Shown here: piece by piece, positions 37,673-47,731 of the stretch
Layout of the letters: every line of letters begins with the position of its first letter
How positions within the stretch are numbered: the first letter of the stretch is position 1
Assembly: GCF_026262505.1 (NCBI RefSeq)
Contig: NC_067203.1
Coordinates: forward strand, 15,636,392 to 15,700,391
Direction: 5' to 3'
From: Trichomonas vaginalis G3
Lineage: Eukaryota; Parabasalia; Trichomonadida; Trichomonadidae
DNA length: 64,000 nucleotides
Notes under the pieces: model-generated
What the model was told of the DNA's origin: nothing
The model's database searches: none
The model's input: the letters and a program-made list of their open reading frames with translations, nothing else
Program-made: the position numbers and the translations under genes

Positions 37673-39436
37673 ATGGATTTTTCGAGATTTGATTTCATAA
37701 ATAGTAGAAGAATAAAACAGTTCATTAACGAATACAAGGACTGCAAAGTAACTTGTGATTCTAGAATTATGTTTATTATTAACAGATATTTCGAAATTGA
37801 CCCATCTTTGCAATCAAAATTCAGAAACATGATTGTTCGTAATTTTGATATGACATTCAAGTTTAATGAAACCGAAAAGTACGTAGTTCTCATATTCCCA
37901 GATATCCAACTCATTAAGTATATAATTGCGAAAAATGCTGAAATCATTCAAGAAACAAATGTTAAACCATCAATTACAATCATGTTATTACCACATCTCA
38001 CAGAACTTATTGCCGCCTATTTAATGGACGAAGATCTTTACTATCCTTCTGCAGAAATTTGTTTATACGGAAAAACATCGAAGACCGATAAACCCGAATC
38101 AAATATTAAAGTAGAGTCATTAAATATTAACTTGATCCCATTAGATTCAGATATTGTTACGATGATTACTGAAAATTATCTTTCAAGGCTTTGGGCCTTT
38201 AATGAGTTAACCGCGATATCTGAAATCAATGCTTGTCTTGATGCTATATCTACTAATTGTGAAGGTTTCGCAAGTGTTACAGCCATTGGCGACAAATCTG
38301 GAATTTGTGCGAAACATTTAAGCGATATCTCACCAACAGCTACAACGCACCTCATTCTTATAGATAGAACTGCTGATTACATCACTCCTTTACTCACACA
38401 ATCAGGAATTGAAGGAGTTATTGCAGAATTATACGGAATTATCTACGGAACGACGTCATTCATTGATAACAGTGATCAATCGAGTGGCCAACTCTTCCAT
38501 ATCTTCAACAGTCAGTACGATCCACTTTATCCTGAATTTAGATTATTATCTAACCGCGAATTCGTCAAGAAATGCAACGAATACCACGAAATCGTTGAAC
38601 AGACACTCAGACCAAATACAGATAAGAATATACAAGCGAAAAGAGATGATTTTATCTACGCATCAGAAAAGTTCAAACAAATCCACAAATCATTGCGAAG
38701 TTATGAGAGTTTATCAAGACATATCATCATAGAAAGTCGCCAGAACCCATTCAGACGCGAAGTTCAAGAACAAGAGTTTTTAATGATCAAACAATCAGAA
38801 AAAGGTGGCAAAGCGCATAACCAGATTGAAGACAAGTTATTCCTTTACGGAGCAGACTTCAGGTACATCGCGCGCATCCTTTGTCTTGAATACCAGCTCA
38901 ATCCATTAGATAACGACAAAAGCATCGTCAGACGCTACGAATCTCTTGTTCAGAGAATATATGCGAACTATGGCCTCCAACAGATACCTTTCCTCATGAG
39001 GTTGAAACAGATGGGATTATTATCACCAGAACCACAAAAGACTGTTACTTTTAAGACACTTTGCCAGGAATACGGATTGATTGATGAAGAAGGAAACATG
39101 TACGACGGATATGTTCCTTTGACAACACGTCTTGTCAACAAAATCATCAAAGGTGAGATTGAACAAATGAAGAAAACACTTTCACAGAAGAACATCAGTT
39201 TCACGCAGTTCGGAAGATTCGATCCTAACGATTCCATCATTGTTGGCTTCGTTGGAGGATGCACACATTCAGAAGTTAACTCTATGCGTACAATGTCTAA
39301 GAAACTGAAAGTTAAGATGAATTTCTTCACAACACGCGTTTACACACCTAACGAGTTCATGGACGACATCGCTTCTGGCATTCCAGGTTGGGAATCAGTT
39401 ATTGAAGCTGTTCCAATAAGAGTTTTACATCTTTAA
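37673..39436 (+). CDS. VPS33: Sec1/Munc18 family protein, VPS33-like
   Basis: ATG at 37673, 587 residues, typical of SM proteins. Signatures of the VPS33 branch: HLILIDRTADYITPLLTQSG and IEGVIAELYGIIYG, then LFLYGADFRYIARILCLEYQ, YANYGLQQIPFLMRLKQMGL, DGYVPLTTRLVNKIIKGEIE and IIVGFVGGCTHSEVNSMRTM. VPS33 is the SNARE-binding SM subunit of HOPS and CORVET, tethering endosomes and lysosomes before fusion. The last seven codons lie in the first unit of a 186-bp tandem repeat, so the 3' end and its termination region have been duplicated twice downstream. Confidence 0.88.
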   Translation: MDFSRFDFINSRRIKQFINEYKDCKVTCDSRIMFIINRYFEIDPSLQSKFRNMIVRNFDMTFKFNETEKYVVLIFPDIQLIKYIIAKNAEIIQETNVKPSITIMLLPHLTELIAAYLMDEDLYYPSAEICLYGKTSKTDKPESNIKVESLNINLIPLDSDIVTMITENYLSRLWAFNELTAISEINACLDAISTNCEGFASVTAIGDKSGICAKHLSDISPTATTHLILIDRTADYITPLLTQSGIEGVIAELYGIIYGTTSFIDNSDQSSGQLFHIFNSQYDPLYPEFRLLSNREFVKKCNEYHEIVEQTLRPNTDKNIQAKRDDFIYASEKFKQIHKSLRSYESLSRHIIIESRQNPFRREVQEQEFLMIKQSEKGGKAHNQIEDKLFLYGADFRYIARILCLEYQLNPLDNDKSIVRRYESLVQRIYANYGLQQIPFLMRLKQMGLLSPEPQKTVTFKTLCQEYGLIDEEGNMYDGYVPLTTRLVNKIIKGEIEQMKKTLSQKNISFTQFGRFDPNDSIIVGFVGGCTHSEVNSMRTMSKKLKVKMNFFTTRVYTPNEFMDDIASGIPGWESVIEAVPIRVLHL

Positions 39437-39864
39437 TAATTTGTTATAAAAAATTAGTTGTTTTTAGAATTAATCAAATGGTATTTTTAGATTTAATCGG
39501 TTTCACTTCTCTTACTTTGATGAAAACAGGCAAAGTTTAAACTTGAAATCATATCTTTCGTGTGTAAACCAATCAATTCACTCAAATTTTGAGATATAGG
39601 CATAAGAGTTTTACATCTTTGAAAATTTGTTATAAAAAATTAGTTGTTTTTAGAATTAATCAAATGGTATTTTTAGATTTAATCGGTTTCACTTCTCTTA
39701 CTTTGATGAAAACAGGCAAAGTTTAAACTTGAAATCATATCTTTCGTGTGTAAACCAATCAATTCACTCAAATTTTGAGATATAGGCATAAGAGTTTTAC
39801 ATCTTTGAAAATTTGTTATAAAAAATTAGTTGTTTTTAGAATTATTTAAATGGTATTTTTAGAT
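39416..39864. repeat. 186-bp tandem duplication covering the VPS33 3' end
   Basis: Units begin ATAAGAGTTTTACATCTTT at 39416, 39602 and 39788 (period 186). Two are complete and the third stops near 39864. Unit 1 contains the last codons of VPS33 and its TAA stop. Units 2 and 3 carry the same codons with TGA in place of TAA. Otherwise the units are nearly identical, so the event is recent. Confidence 0.92.
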
Positions 39865-39978
39865 AACATTAATTATCATATAAAGTCCAATGATTTATTA
39901 TTATGAACATGATGTTCTATTTTAGACTCCGAGATTTTGTGAATTGATTTGAATAAGATTATGAAAAGAAATTTTTAT

Positions 39979-40989
39979 TCAAATGTTGTGATAAAAAAAG
40001 TTAATTAATGATAATAATTTGATATTTTTATAAATTGAATCCTTTTTGTCTTTATTTTGAGCAATTAGTAACGAACCTTCACATGGACTTATTCCAATGA
40101 ACTTTAAGTCATTAAAAAATGGTTTCATTGGCATTTCTGATGTGGATATAGTTCCACCATTTTTAGATTGTGAATAAGTATCAATACTGCAATTAAATAT
40201 ATAAATTTGTCCACTAATTGTAGAAAATATAGCTCCATTTTTGTTCTTTAGATTATCTCTGAAAACTGAATCTAAAACGTCAAGTCTTTTGTTATATTCA
40301 TGAACTAATCCATAATTTTTATCTGTTTGGGAATTATTTATATAATTACATCTTTCAATTATCCCATCAGTGTTCTGAAGATTAGAAATTGCCTTTTGAG
40401 TTGCTTCCAAATTTTCAAAATTACAAAATTTGACTTTTGTTGTTGATTTCATATAATCATATCTAAAAGCTGTAGCTTGTTGTGAAATGCAGTTAGTAAT
40501 GTTTGTGTTTGAAAGAGATGAATCACCTTCTCTTGAGTAAATCATTCCAAATCGTACATCGCGATTTCCTCCATTAGAAATTGTACCTTGGAGGATTGTA
40601 CTGTTGATGTCGCCATAGAAATAAGTAAAATGGCCACTTGATGAAGTTTTACTTTCAAAAGAACAGAATTTATCAATAATAATATTGTTTGTGCCTGTAC
40701 TAGTGATATAAACTGTGCCTGAACCGTTGTAAAATGTGTTTTCGCAAAGTAAAATAGAATAACTTGAAATATCTATGAAATTTACTGCACCTGATTCAAG
40801 GTTTTCGAATTTACAGATATATGTGAAGCATTTGTTCGCTGTTGCAGTAACATTTTGGTTATCACCTGAAATAACTGGTGGAGGATCGATGTTTTCATAG
40901 TATTGATGCCAAACATACGTCAAGTCATCTACACTATGAGTATTTCTTTTGGATCCATTGAATTTTAGATTGACAATGGATCCAAAAAC
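39979..40989 (-). CDS. Pmp-like beta-helix protein, copy 3 (no in-frame ATG at its head)
   Basis: 336 codons open after a TGA (40990-40992), with the first in-frame ATG at 40543-40545. It matches copy 2 nearly base for base across most of its length but differs in blocks: NLESGAVNF instead of NLALRAVNF, EATQKAISNLQNTDGIIER instead of EATQSSSTSFSNTVGIVER, and YSQSKNGGTI instead of YKESNTYRGTI. A six-base insertion gives KDKKDSIY. The shared unit extends from about 39966 to 41053. The predicted fold is a right-handed beta-helix as in other trichomonad Pmp-like proteins. Neither a signal peptide nor an anchor is present. Copies 2 and 3 are direct repeats bracketing HPP alpha and VPS33. Confidence 0.6.
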   Translation of the reverse strand, partial: VFGSIVNLKFNGSKRNTHSVDDLTYVWHQYYENIDPPPVISGDNQNVTATANKCFTYICKFENLESGAVNFIDISSYSILLCENTFYNGSGTVYITSTGTNNIIIDKFCSFESKTSSSGHFTYFYGDINSTILQGTISNGGNRDVRFGMIYSREGDSSLSNTNITNCISQQATAFRYDYMKSTTKVKFCNFENLEATQKAISNLQNTDGIIERCNYINNSQTDKNYGLVHEYNKRLDVLDSVFRDNLKNKNGAIFSTISGQIYIFNCSIDTYSQSKNGGTISTSEMPMKPFFNDLKFIGISPCEGSLLIAQNKDKKDSIYKNIKLLSLINFFYHNI

Positions 40990-41053
40990 TCATTAATACA
41001 TTTTAAAATTTTGGATAAAAATCTTCCGATAGCTTTCATTTTCAACATCACTC

Positions 41054-41560
41054 AAAGAATCAAACATTAATCTTAATTATCGAAATTCATGAACATATTT
41101 AGAGTCTGTGAATGAATTAATAACAATTATTCTGATAATCATCTCTTCCAATCTAACAGATGTGCCTTAATGTGCAAATATCAAGTGTGTGATCTCATAC
41201 TCTGATGAGATATTTGAAATATGGAGAAATTTTTTTGGTATTTGAAATACAATAGAGACCAACACTGATATGGAAGTATAGGATATCAAATAGTCTTTAT
41301 AATGGTAATATTATGATGCTAGATCTATCAAGATCTAACTTAAAATTTGATCTCAGGGAAATTGAAAAAGTAAATATTTGAGGGTATTACAATTGTGTAG
41401 AATTTTAAGCTAGGTCTTGATAGAACTATCCTAAACATCTCATATATATATTGTATGAAAATGAATTATCATAGGATCAAAAGGAAATTAGGTATATATT
41501 AATAGAAATCGAAATAATATTTGTTTACTGCAAAAATACAAGCTCTATAAAACTTTATAT
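41054..41560. other. intergenic, no gene seen
   Basis: Featureless AT-rich DNA between the upstream border of Pmp-like copy 3 and the 3' end of the CFAP43/44-like gene. Confidence 0.6.
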
Positions 41561-44500
41561 TCATGATTTGTAACCAACCATAACTTCAGTGTCATCATCA
41601 CCAAATGATGTGTAAACACACCTTCGAAGACGTGAAACATCTTCCTGAAGAGATGCAATCTTGGCTTCTTGGACTTGTTTAGCACGTTTAAGCTTAGAAA
41701 TAAGCATGACTTGTTTAAGTCGACGCTTGCGGGCATCTTGTGCACCTTCTGTGCTCTTCATCTGGATGTTGTAGATTCGTTTACGCTCTTTAAGATTAAG
41801 TTGCATCTGAAGAATCTCGTTCTCGATCTTGTCGTTCTCTTGTCGCTTCTGTTCAAGTTTCTTATGAAGCTTCTTGAGATTGGCTTGTGCGTGTTCAACT
41901 TTAAGTTTGTGTTGATTAACCATACCTTCTAAGCCTGCTTTAAGTGACTTAAGTTCTTTCTGGTTGCGGTCATCACCAGACTGACCTTTTGTGAGTCGTG
42001 ATCGGATCAACTCTTGATCAAGTTTGGTGACGCGGAACAACTGATATTCTTGGATTTCTTCTTGAAGGTTTGTGAGATCAACATTGCATTTAGCAATCTT
42101 CCATCGGAGTTCTTTGTGTTCTGAGTGATGACGGCGGATATTCTCGAGCATATCGATCTTTCGTTTGCCGGCTTCGATGATCTTCTCGTTCTGTGCGGAG
42201 ACAACTTTCTTGTTGATCAAAACAATGTCTTTGTAGTCAAGGAGAATTGTGTCGTTAGGGACTTCGGCTTGACCTTGACGGAATGTGAATGGAACATGCA
42301 TATCAACCATAGCATTCAAGAGTTTGTCGACTGTTTCAGATCGATCATTCTCGAGTTCGTCAGCTTCTTGTTCAAGTTTAGTCAACTCATCTTTGTATGA
42401 GTTCTCGCGTGCTTTAAGTTCGTTAGATTCTTCGTGTCTTTCAGCTTGTTCACGAGAGTCACGTGTCTTCGCTTCGCAGTACTCCAAGAAGTTCTTCCAG
42501 CGCTGTTCTGGAAGATTCTGAGGGCGGTTCGCTGGATTAAGGATTTCTTCGGTGTTTGTTGTGAAATCGATTGAAGGATGGATGAACTGGCTGAAAACAT
42601 TTGGTTTGTTGGTTGGTTTAGGTTTGTATTTGATAGCAACTGAGTGTTTGTACCATCGGATAAGTTGTGGTTGGTTATCACGTGCTTTGAAGTCTTTGTC
42701 GACTTGATCTTGAACTGATTTCAAGTTCTCATCTGCTGTCTGGGCTGCTTTAGCTGCGGCAATAGATTCTTGTGTGATTTCCTTCCACGTCTGTGTTCGT
42801 TGTCTGATAAGTTCTTTCTTGTCTTCGATGTCATCAGAAATCTTGTTCAACTTAGAATTAAGTTCACGTTCGCTGTTGATTGTGAACAACAAGTGCATGA
42901 TCTCTAATTCGTGGTAATAAATCTTTTCTTCTGTGTCGATTCGTTGGATATATGCTGCACACATTTGGTGGTCGAATTCTTCGATTGTTGATGCTGTGCC
43001 TTTGTAAAGTTTGACAAGTTCAGCAGAAAGTGTCTTCTTACGCTTTTCACGTTCTTCGATGAATAGTTTCTTCTTCTTCTCGAATTCTTGAACTTGGTAT
43101 TGTTCTTCTTCTGTCATTTCTTCTTTCTTCTTAGTTGTCATCCACTCGGGGGCAATTGGTTCGTCATCTTGTGGAGCTTCTTCCATGTTACCAACACTGA
43201 TGTTACCACCCATCATCTCTCGCAATGCTCTCTGTGCAAATGAGTCTTTCTCAAGTTCATCCGATTTAACGTTTTCTTTAACTTCTTGACCTTGAAGCTT
43301 TTTAACAATGACTTCTTCATCCTTGACTTTCATGAAACTGTCTGGATCTTCGTTTGGATATGCAGGAGGATCGAACAATTGATAGTCATCTGGATTAAGT
43401 CTTAGTAATCTGATTAACTGTCTGATTCGCTTATTCCTCTCTTGAAGACTCTGAACTGCATTCGCTTTACGACCCATCATATCTTCAAATATTGTGTTGA
43501 AATGATGCATCGCTTCTTGAATCAAGTGCTGAACAATTGTGAGTTGCGTGACCTTTCTGTTTCCTGTTACTAACTGGAATGGATCATACAACAATCTCTC
43601 GTCTTCTTTAACAATTAATTCGTTGTCACTTTGTTCGCTTTGTGTCAATGTAACTAATGAGTTTGAACGAGAGAACAAATAACGAGAACCATCAAGAGAA
43701 GTGTCTCTCATCTGTGAAACAACTAATGATGATCCAACACCTGGTTTATATCTCAATGCTGCAATTTCCGTTCTTCTCAACAATGTGACAACTTTAAGAT
43801 GTCTTTGTTGTTTCTCTGTGAGAATAGGAAGTGGGAAATTATCGAAATGTATTGGAGTCTTGAACGAATAAATTGTTGTCAATTTAGGTTCGAATGGCTT
43901 AAATGCTCTTTGTGTGATTTTATCAGCATTGAGTTCTCTTATCTGGTTCTTTATTGTTCTGCGATAGAGAATAAGAGCTTTCCTGTATTCAGCAAGTTGT
44001 TGGAGTTTCTCTGCTGAAGCAACATCCAAAGTAAAGTCTTGTTTCGTGAGTTTCTCGAGTTCTGGAGCTTTCTCGTTTTGTTCAACCAAATGCATGAATT
44101 CATCCTTGATCTGTGTGATCTGTTCTGTTAATTCCTTCTGGAATTCTTGAGCTGCTGCCTGTTGTTGCTTCTCTTTTTCAGCTTTGATTTGCTGAGCTAA
44201 TGGTAATTCTTCACTTCCATTGCCATCATCGTTGTGGAATCCGTTGTCTTCGCTTGATCCGTATTCTCTTCCCATCCACATTTCTGTCAAAGAAGAGATC
44301 TGGTGATCGATCAAGAACTGTCTTGAGATTGATGACTTGAAAGCTCCTTCTCTTGGAACTTGGAAAGAATCACGAGGAATTGCTGATGGATCAACACGAA
44401 TTGAGTATGTATTGATGCATCCATCGTAACCAACAGTGAACAACTTCTTTCCATCAGGAGAGAAACAGATTCCACTGATTGCACCGTTTGTTGGAGAATG

Positions 44501-46426
44501 ATGAGTAACTGTCATCATGACTCTCTTCAACTGTGCTGTAGCGTTATCTATTTCGCGGACAATTAATGTTGCTCCTGCACATCCTGAAGCAACAAACTGT
44601 TGATCAGGTGACAAAGCAATGGATGTAACTGTCTTTGAATGTCCTGTGAATGTATCATCAGGACTAGAACATTCTACATCATCAATTCCAACTAAATCTA
44701 ATTCGCCGGTTGTTACGGGCATGCAGTAATATTTGACACTTTTATTGTCACATCCACAGAAGAAATATTGTTGTTCTTCGCGAAGTGTTGGTTCTGCAGT
44801 GATTGTTGATACTTTGTTTGATACTTTGAGTAATGCTCTGTTGAGTGTTTCGATTTGGAGCTTGAAATTATCAGGAGCTTCGTTAGGAACATCAATTCTG
44901 ATAATTTCTCTGTGTCCTGTAGCAATCAATAATTGTTCTGGAGCATTTCCTTCACCGGCTGGTTTGAGAGGAGGTGGAGCAGAAAGAGAAACAACACTTG
45001 TTCTCAATTGCAAAAGGCCAATTAATGGGAAACATGAATTTGGATCTGTTCTAAGAATAACTACACTTCCTGTTGTTGATCCTGAAGCGATGTAATGGTC
45101 TGTAATGACAATAGAAGTGATTGGTCCCGCATGGAGACGCTCTCTGAACAGTAAAATTGGATCATCTGGGTCAGTCGAGTTGATAATTCTGAGGACACCA
45201 CTTTGAGAACCGACAGCAACTAAAGAACCACCCTTGGAAGAGGCCAAAGATGTAAATGATTCGTTAGCAAATGTTAGTTTTTGTGTCTGCGCTAAGTATG
45301 GAGAGCAAGTCCATGTTCGTAATGTTCCATCTGCACCGGCGGTAATGATTTGGTGAGGAAGAGCGCATACAGCTGTAATAGGACCTTGGTGGGTCTCTCG
45401 TAAGCATGTCATTGCGTTTCCACTGTCAATTGTTTGGTGAGTATTTTCATCGAGTTCGACACAGATAAGAGAATTGCGATCAGTACCGAACATTAAACGA
45501 TTGGAATGTGGGAATATCTTGAAGAAAAGGATTGGCGCACCTGTTTCTAAGATGAAAAGGTCGTTTGTATGATGAAGATCTTCGTAATTGAGCCAATAGA
45601 TGTTTCCGCATGTTCCGGATGTAATGATATACTTGGATGTGCAGAAAAGAGCGGAAGCATATTGCTGTCCGTCTTCTAATGCTTCGAGTTTGAATGGATC
45701 TCCGACAATTTTACCTGTTTGTGGATTTACGATGATAATTCTGCCATCACGTGTGGCAACGATGCATTCGTCTTTAGGAGACCATGTTAAAGCTGTAACT
45801 GGAGAATCAATTTCTGCAATAACTTCAACAAAAGCATATTCTTCCTTGCAACCTTGTAACGTATAGAATCTGAGATGTGGCTCTGGATCATCTTGTAATT
45901 CTGGTGGTAATTCAGGAAGAGCCAAGTTATCATCTCCATAAACAGCTATAAGACGAGGGTGCATTGGACAAACGCTGATATTCTGGCCAATTGGTGAATT
46001 GAATGTCTTGTTTGTTACTTCTACTTTTTTTTGCCAATCGAATGCTGATAAACGGAAGGTTGGAAGGCCACCAAGAGAATAAAGCCACTGTCCGTCATAA
46101 GAGAAATCTAATGACTTAACACCGAAAGTTCCTTGGACTGAAACTGTTCCGGTTTCCTTTCCATTTATATCAACAAGGTGAATAAGAGGATTTTGTATTT
46201 GATCTGCGTATGCAAGAGTTTGTAATAATGGAGTTCCTGCCATAGCAGAAAATCCAGTAAGTTCGCCTGATATTGAACTGAGAATTTCAATTGCGCGATC
46301 TTTAAATTGACAAATCTGCAAAAAATTACCGCATCTAATTGTAAACATGTTATCCCCAATAAAGGATATTCCGAACGAGGCGTCAAAGCCCATTGACTCA
46401 TCGTGAATAATCGAAATATCGCTCAT
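41561..46426 (-). CDS. flagellar WD-repeat/coiled-coil protein (CFAP43/CFAP44 family)
   Basis: ATG at 46424-46426, 1621 residues. The first 700 residues are two WD40 propellers, with recurring units such as GPITAVCALPHQIITAGADG, TVTSIALSPDQQFVASGCAG and AISGICFSPDGKKLFTVGYD. The remaining 900 are helical and coiled coil: a linker with RKVTQLTIVQHLIQEAMHHF, then long heptad stretches to the C-terminus (LEGMVNQHKLKVEHAQANLK and so on). This architecture and length are those of CFAP43 and CFAP44, the tether/tether-head proteins that hold axonemal inner-arm dynein f. I cannot separate 43 from 44 by eye. It fits a flagellate. The gene is head to head with a Rab gene, 79 bp apart. Confidence 0.8.
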   Translation of the reverse strand: MSDISIIHDESMGFDASFGISFIGDNMFTIRCGNFLQICQFKDRAIEILSSISGELTGFSAMAGTPLLQTLAYADQIQNPLIHLVDINGKETGTVSVQGTFGVKSLDFSYDGQWLYSLGGLPTFRLSAFDWQKKVEVTNKTFNSPIGQNISVCPMHPRLIAVYGDDNLALPELPPELQDDPEPHLRFYTLQGCKEEYAFVEVIAEIDSPVTALTWSPKDECIVATRDGRIIIVNPQTGKIVGDPFKLEALEDGQQYASALFCTSKYIITSGTCGNIYWLNYEDLHHTNDLFILETGAPILFFKIFPHSNRLMFGTDRNSLICVELDENTHQTIDSGNAMTCLRETHQGPITAVCALPHQIITAGADGTLRTWTCSPYLAQTQKLTFANESFTSLASSKGGSLVAVGSQSGVLRIINSTDPDDPILLFRERLHAGPITSIVITDHYIASGSTTGSVVILRTDPNSCFPLIGLLQLRTSVVSLSAPPPLKPAGEGNAPEQLLIATGHREIIRIDVPNEAPDNFKLQIETLNRALLKVSNKVSTITAEPTLREEQQYFFCGCDNKSVKYYCMPVTTGELDLVGIDDVECSSPDDTFTGHSKTVTSIALSPDQQFVASGCAGATLIVREIDNATAQLKRVMMTVTHHSPTNGAISGICFSPDGKKLFTVGYDGCINTYSIRVDPSAIPRDSFQVPREGAFKSSISRQFLIDHQISSLTEMWMGREYGSSEDNGFHNDDGNGSEELPLAQQIKAEKEKQQQAAAQEFQKELTEQITQIKDEFMHLVEQNEKAPELEKLTKQDFTLDVASAEKLQQLAEYRKALILYRRTIKNQIRELNADKITQRAFKPFEPKLTTIYSFKTPIHFDNFPLPILTEKQQRHLKVVTLLRRTEIAALRYKPGVGSSLVVSQMRDTSLDGSRYLFSRSNSLVTLTQSEQSDNELIVKEDERLLYDPFQLVTGNRKVTQLTIVQHLIQEAMHHFNTIFEDMMGRKANAVQSLQERNKRIRQLIRLLRLNPDDYQLFDPPAYPNEDPDSFMKVKDEEVIVKKLQGQEVKENVKSDELEKDSFAQRALREMMGGNISVGNMEEAPQDDEPIAPEWMTTKKKEEMTEEEQYQVQEFEKKKKLFIEEREKRKKTLSAELVKLYKGTASTIEEFDHQMCAAYIQRIDTEEKIYYHELEIMHLLFTINSERELNSKLNKISDDIEDKKELIRQRTQTWKEITQESIAAAKAAQTADENLKSVQDQVDKDFKARDNQPQLIRWYKHSVAIKYKPKPTNKPNVFSQFIHPSIDFTTNTEEILNPANRPQNLPEQRWKNFLEYCEAKTRDSREQAERHEESNELKARENSYKDELTKLEQEADELENDRSETVDKLLNAMVDMHVPFTFRQGQAEVPNDTILLDYKDIVLINKKVVSAQNEKIIEAGKRKIDMLENIRRHHSEHKELRWKIAKCNVDLTNLQEEIQEYQLFRVTKLDQELIRSRLTKGQSGDDRNQKELKSLKAGLEGMVNQHKLKVEHAQANLKKLHKKLEQKRQENDKIENEILQMQLNLKERKRIYNIQMKSTEGAQDARKRRLKQVMLISKLKRAKQVQEAKIASLQEDVSRLRRCVYTSFGDDDTEVMVGYKS

Positions 46427-46505
46427 TTGATGAATAACGTATTTTCAATGAAGATTCTTTTTTGTCACTTTTCGGTTCGATGACACTTTTTCGGAAGATT
46501 TTTAC
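46427..46505. promoter_or_regulatory. compact bidirectional promoter, CFAP43/44-like and Rab genes
   Basis: Only 79 bp separate two divergent ATGs. On the minus strand TTCATCAAATG places an initiator TCATC (46429-46433) directly before the CFAP ATG. Any shared element must lie within this spacer. Confidence 0.6.
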
Positions 46506-47090
46506 ATGGATGGTGAACCGATTGATATGAAAGTCGTTGTCATTGGCACAACAAGTGTCGGTAAGACATGTATTGTCCAGCGTGCAACGAGTGGTGAGTT
46601 CAATGAAAAAATTACTCCAACATTAGGTGCTTCTTACATTTCAAAAGTAATTGAAGTTAACAACCAAAAAGTTAACTTACAAATATGGGATACTGCAGGT
46701 CAAGAAAGGTATAAGGGTATGACACCAATGTACTATCGTGGTGCTCAAGCTGCTTTAATCGTTTATGCTGTTGATTCAACAGAGAGTTTCGGATGCATAG
46801 ATGAATGGTATGAAAGTGTTGAAAAGAATAAAACAAACCAAGTTCACTACATCCTTGTTGGCAATAAATGCGATGTCGAAAAGCGCGTTGTTTCCACTGA
46901 GGAAGGTAAAAATAAAGCAGATGCGCTTGGAGCACAATACTATGAAGTATCTGCACTTTCTGGAGAAGGTATTGATGATTTATTCGTTAATATTCCAAAG
47001 AAATTCCTTGAAGAGCTTCCAGTTCAATATCACGACGAAAAGAATCTTAAACTCGAGAAGCAAAAAGATGACAAGAAAGGATGTTGTTAA
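46506..47090 (+). CDS. Rab family small GTPase (Rab5/21/22-like)
   Basis: ATG at 46506, 194 residues. All G boxes are intact: P-loop GTTSVGKT (14-21), switch I with TPTLGASY, WDTAGQERY (61-69), NKCD (120-123) and SALSG. The protein ends KKGCC, a double-cysteine prenylation site, so it should be geranylgeranylated and membrane-bound. The TLGASY effector loop and YYRGAQAALIVYAVD are typical of the Rab5/21/22 endosomal group, although trichomonad Rabs have expanded and precise orthology is unsure. It is expected to act as a switch in endocytic traffic. Confidence 0.92.
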   Translation: MDGEPIDMKVVVIGTTSVGKTCIVQRATSGEFNEKITPTLGASYISKVIEVNNQKVNLQIWDTAGQERYKGMTPMYYRGAQAALIVYAVDSTESFGCIDEWYESVEKNKTNQVHYILVGNKCDVEKRVVSTEEGKNKADALGAQYYEVSALSGEGIDDLFVNIPKKFLEELPVQYHDEKNLKLEKQKDDKKGCC

Positions 47091-47731
47091 AAAATTAGAT
47101 ATTATTACTGTATTTAACTAATTACATATTATGGAAAGAATATACGTCTCATATGTGAGCATATGAAGCAATAATGAATGAATTCAAAAACTAATAAATT
47201 TGCGGTTCCAAAAATTAATCTCAGAAGGATGTTATCGCTGTGATAATATTGACCAACGCAAAGTTTGTAATAACTTTCTGGTTCCAAGAATAAATAAGAT
47301 TGGAATCGTTCGTGAAATCGAATTCTAATCTGAACATGTTTCGTATTGAAAACAGGTTCTTTAATATATGTATGATTTTTTCCACTTAAAACAAACGATT
47401 TTTCCGACCATCAAATTGAATTTGATTATGATTTGTGAATTTAAGGAATATATTATTGGCATATATCATAAAAACTTCGTGATATTCAAGAATTGGTTAT
47501 ATAAGCTAATGAAAAATATCTCAATGGAATATTTTAAAATTATTATGGTGTTGGTAGAAATTGTGATATCTTGTGAATAAGCAGATACAAAAAAGCAAAT
47601 CACTAATTCAAGAGATAAATAAAAAGCTAAAGTTCAAAAGGTGAAATTTTAATTCATGGTAAAAGAAAAGCATGATAAATGGTTAAGTTGGTCAATATAA
47701 CATACCTTGATTTACAAATTCAAGTGATTGT
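47091..47731. other. intergenic, no supported gene
   Basis: Convergent spacer between the Rab and Myb genes. A 70-codon plus frame with ATG (47368-47580) is rich in Ile/Lys/Phe and looks like chance. A near-repeat of codons KFAVPKIN and NFLVPRIN near 47198-47330 was noticed but not identified. Confidence 0.5.

Noticed and set aside
47198-47580. Short frames with KFAVPKIN/NFLVPRIN similarity and a 70-codon ATG frame
   Set aside because: Too short and low complexity to support a gene. The internal similarity could be chance.
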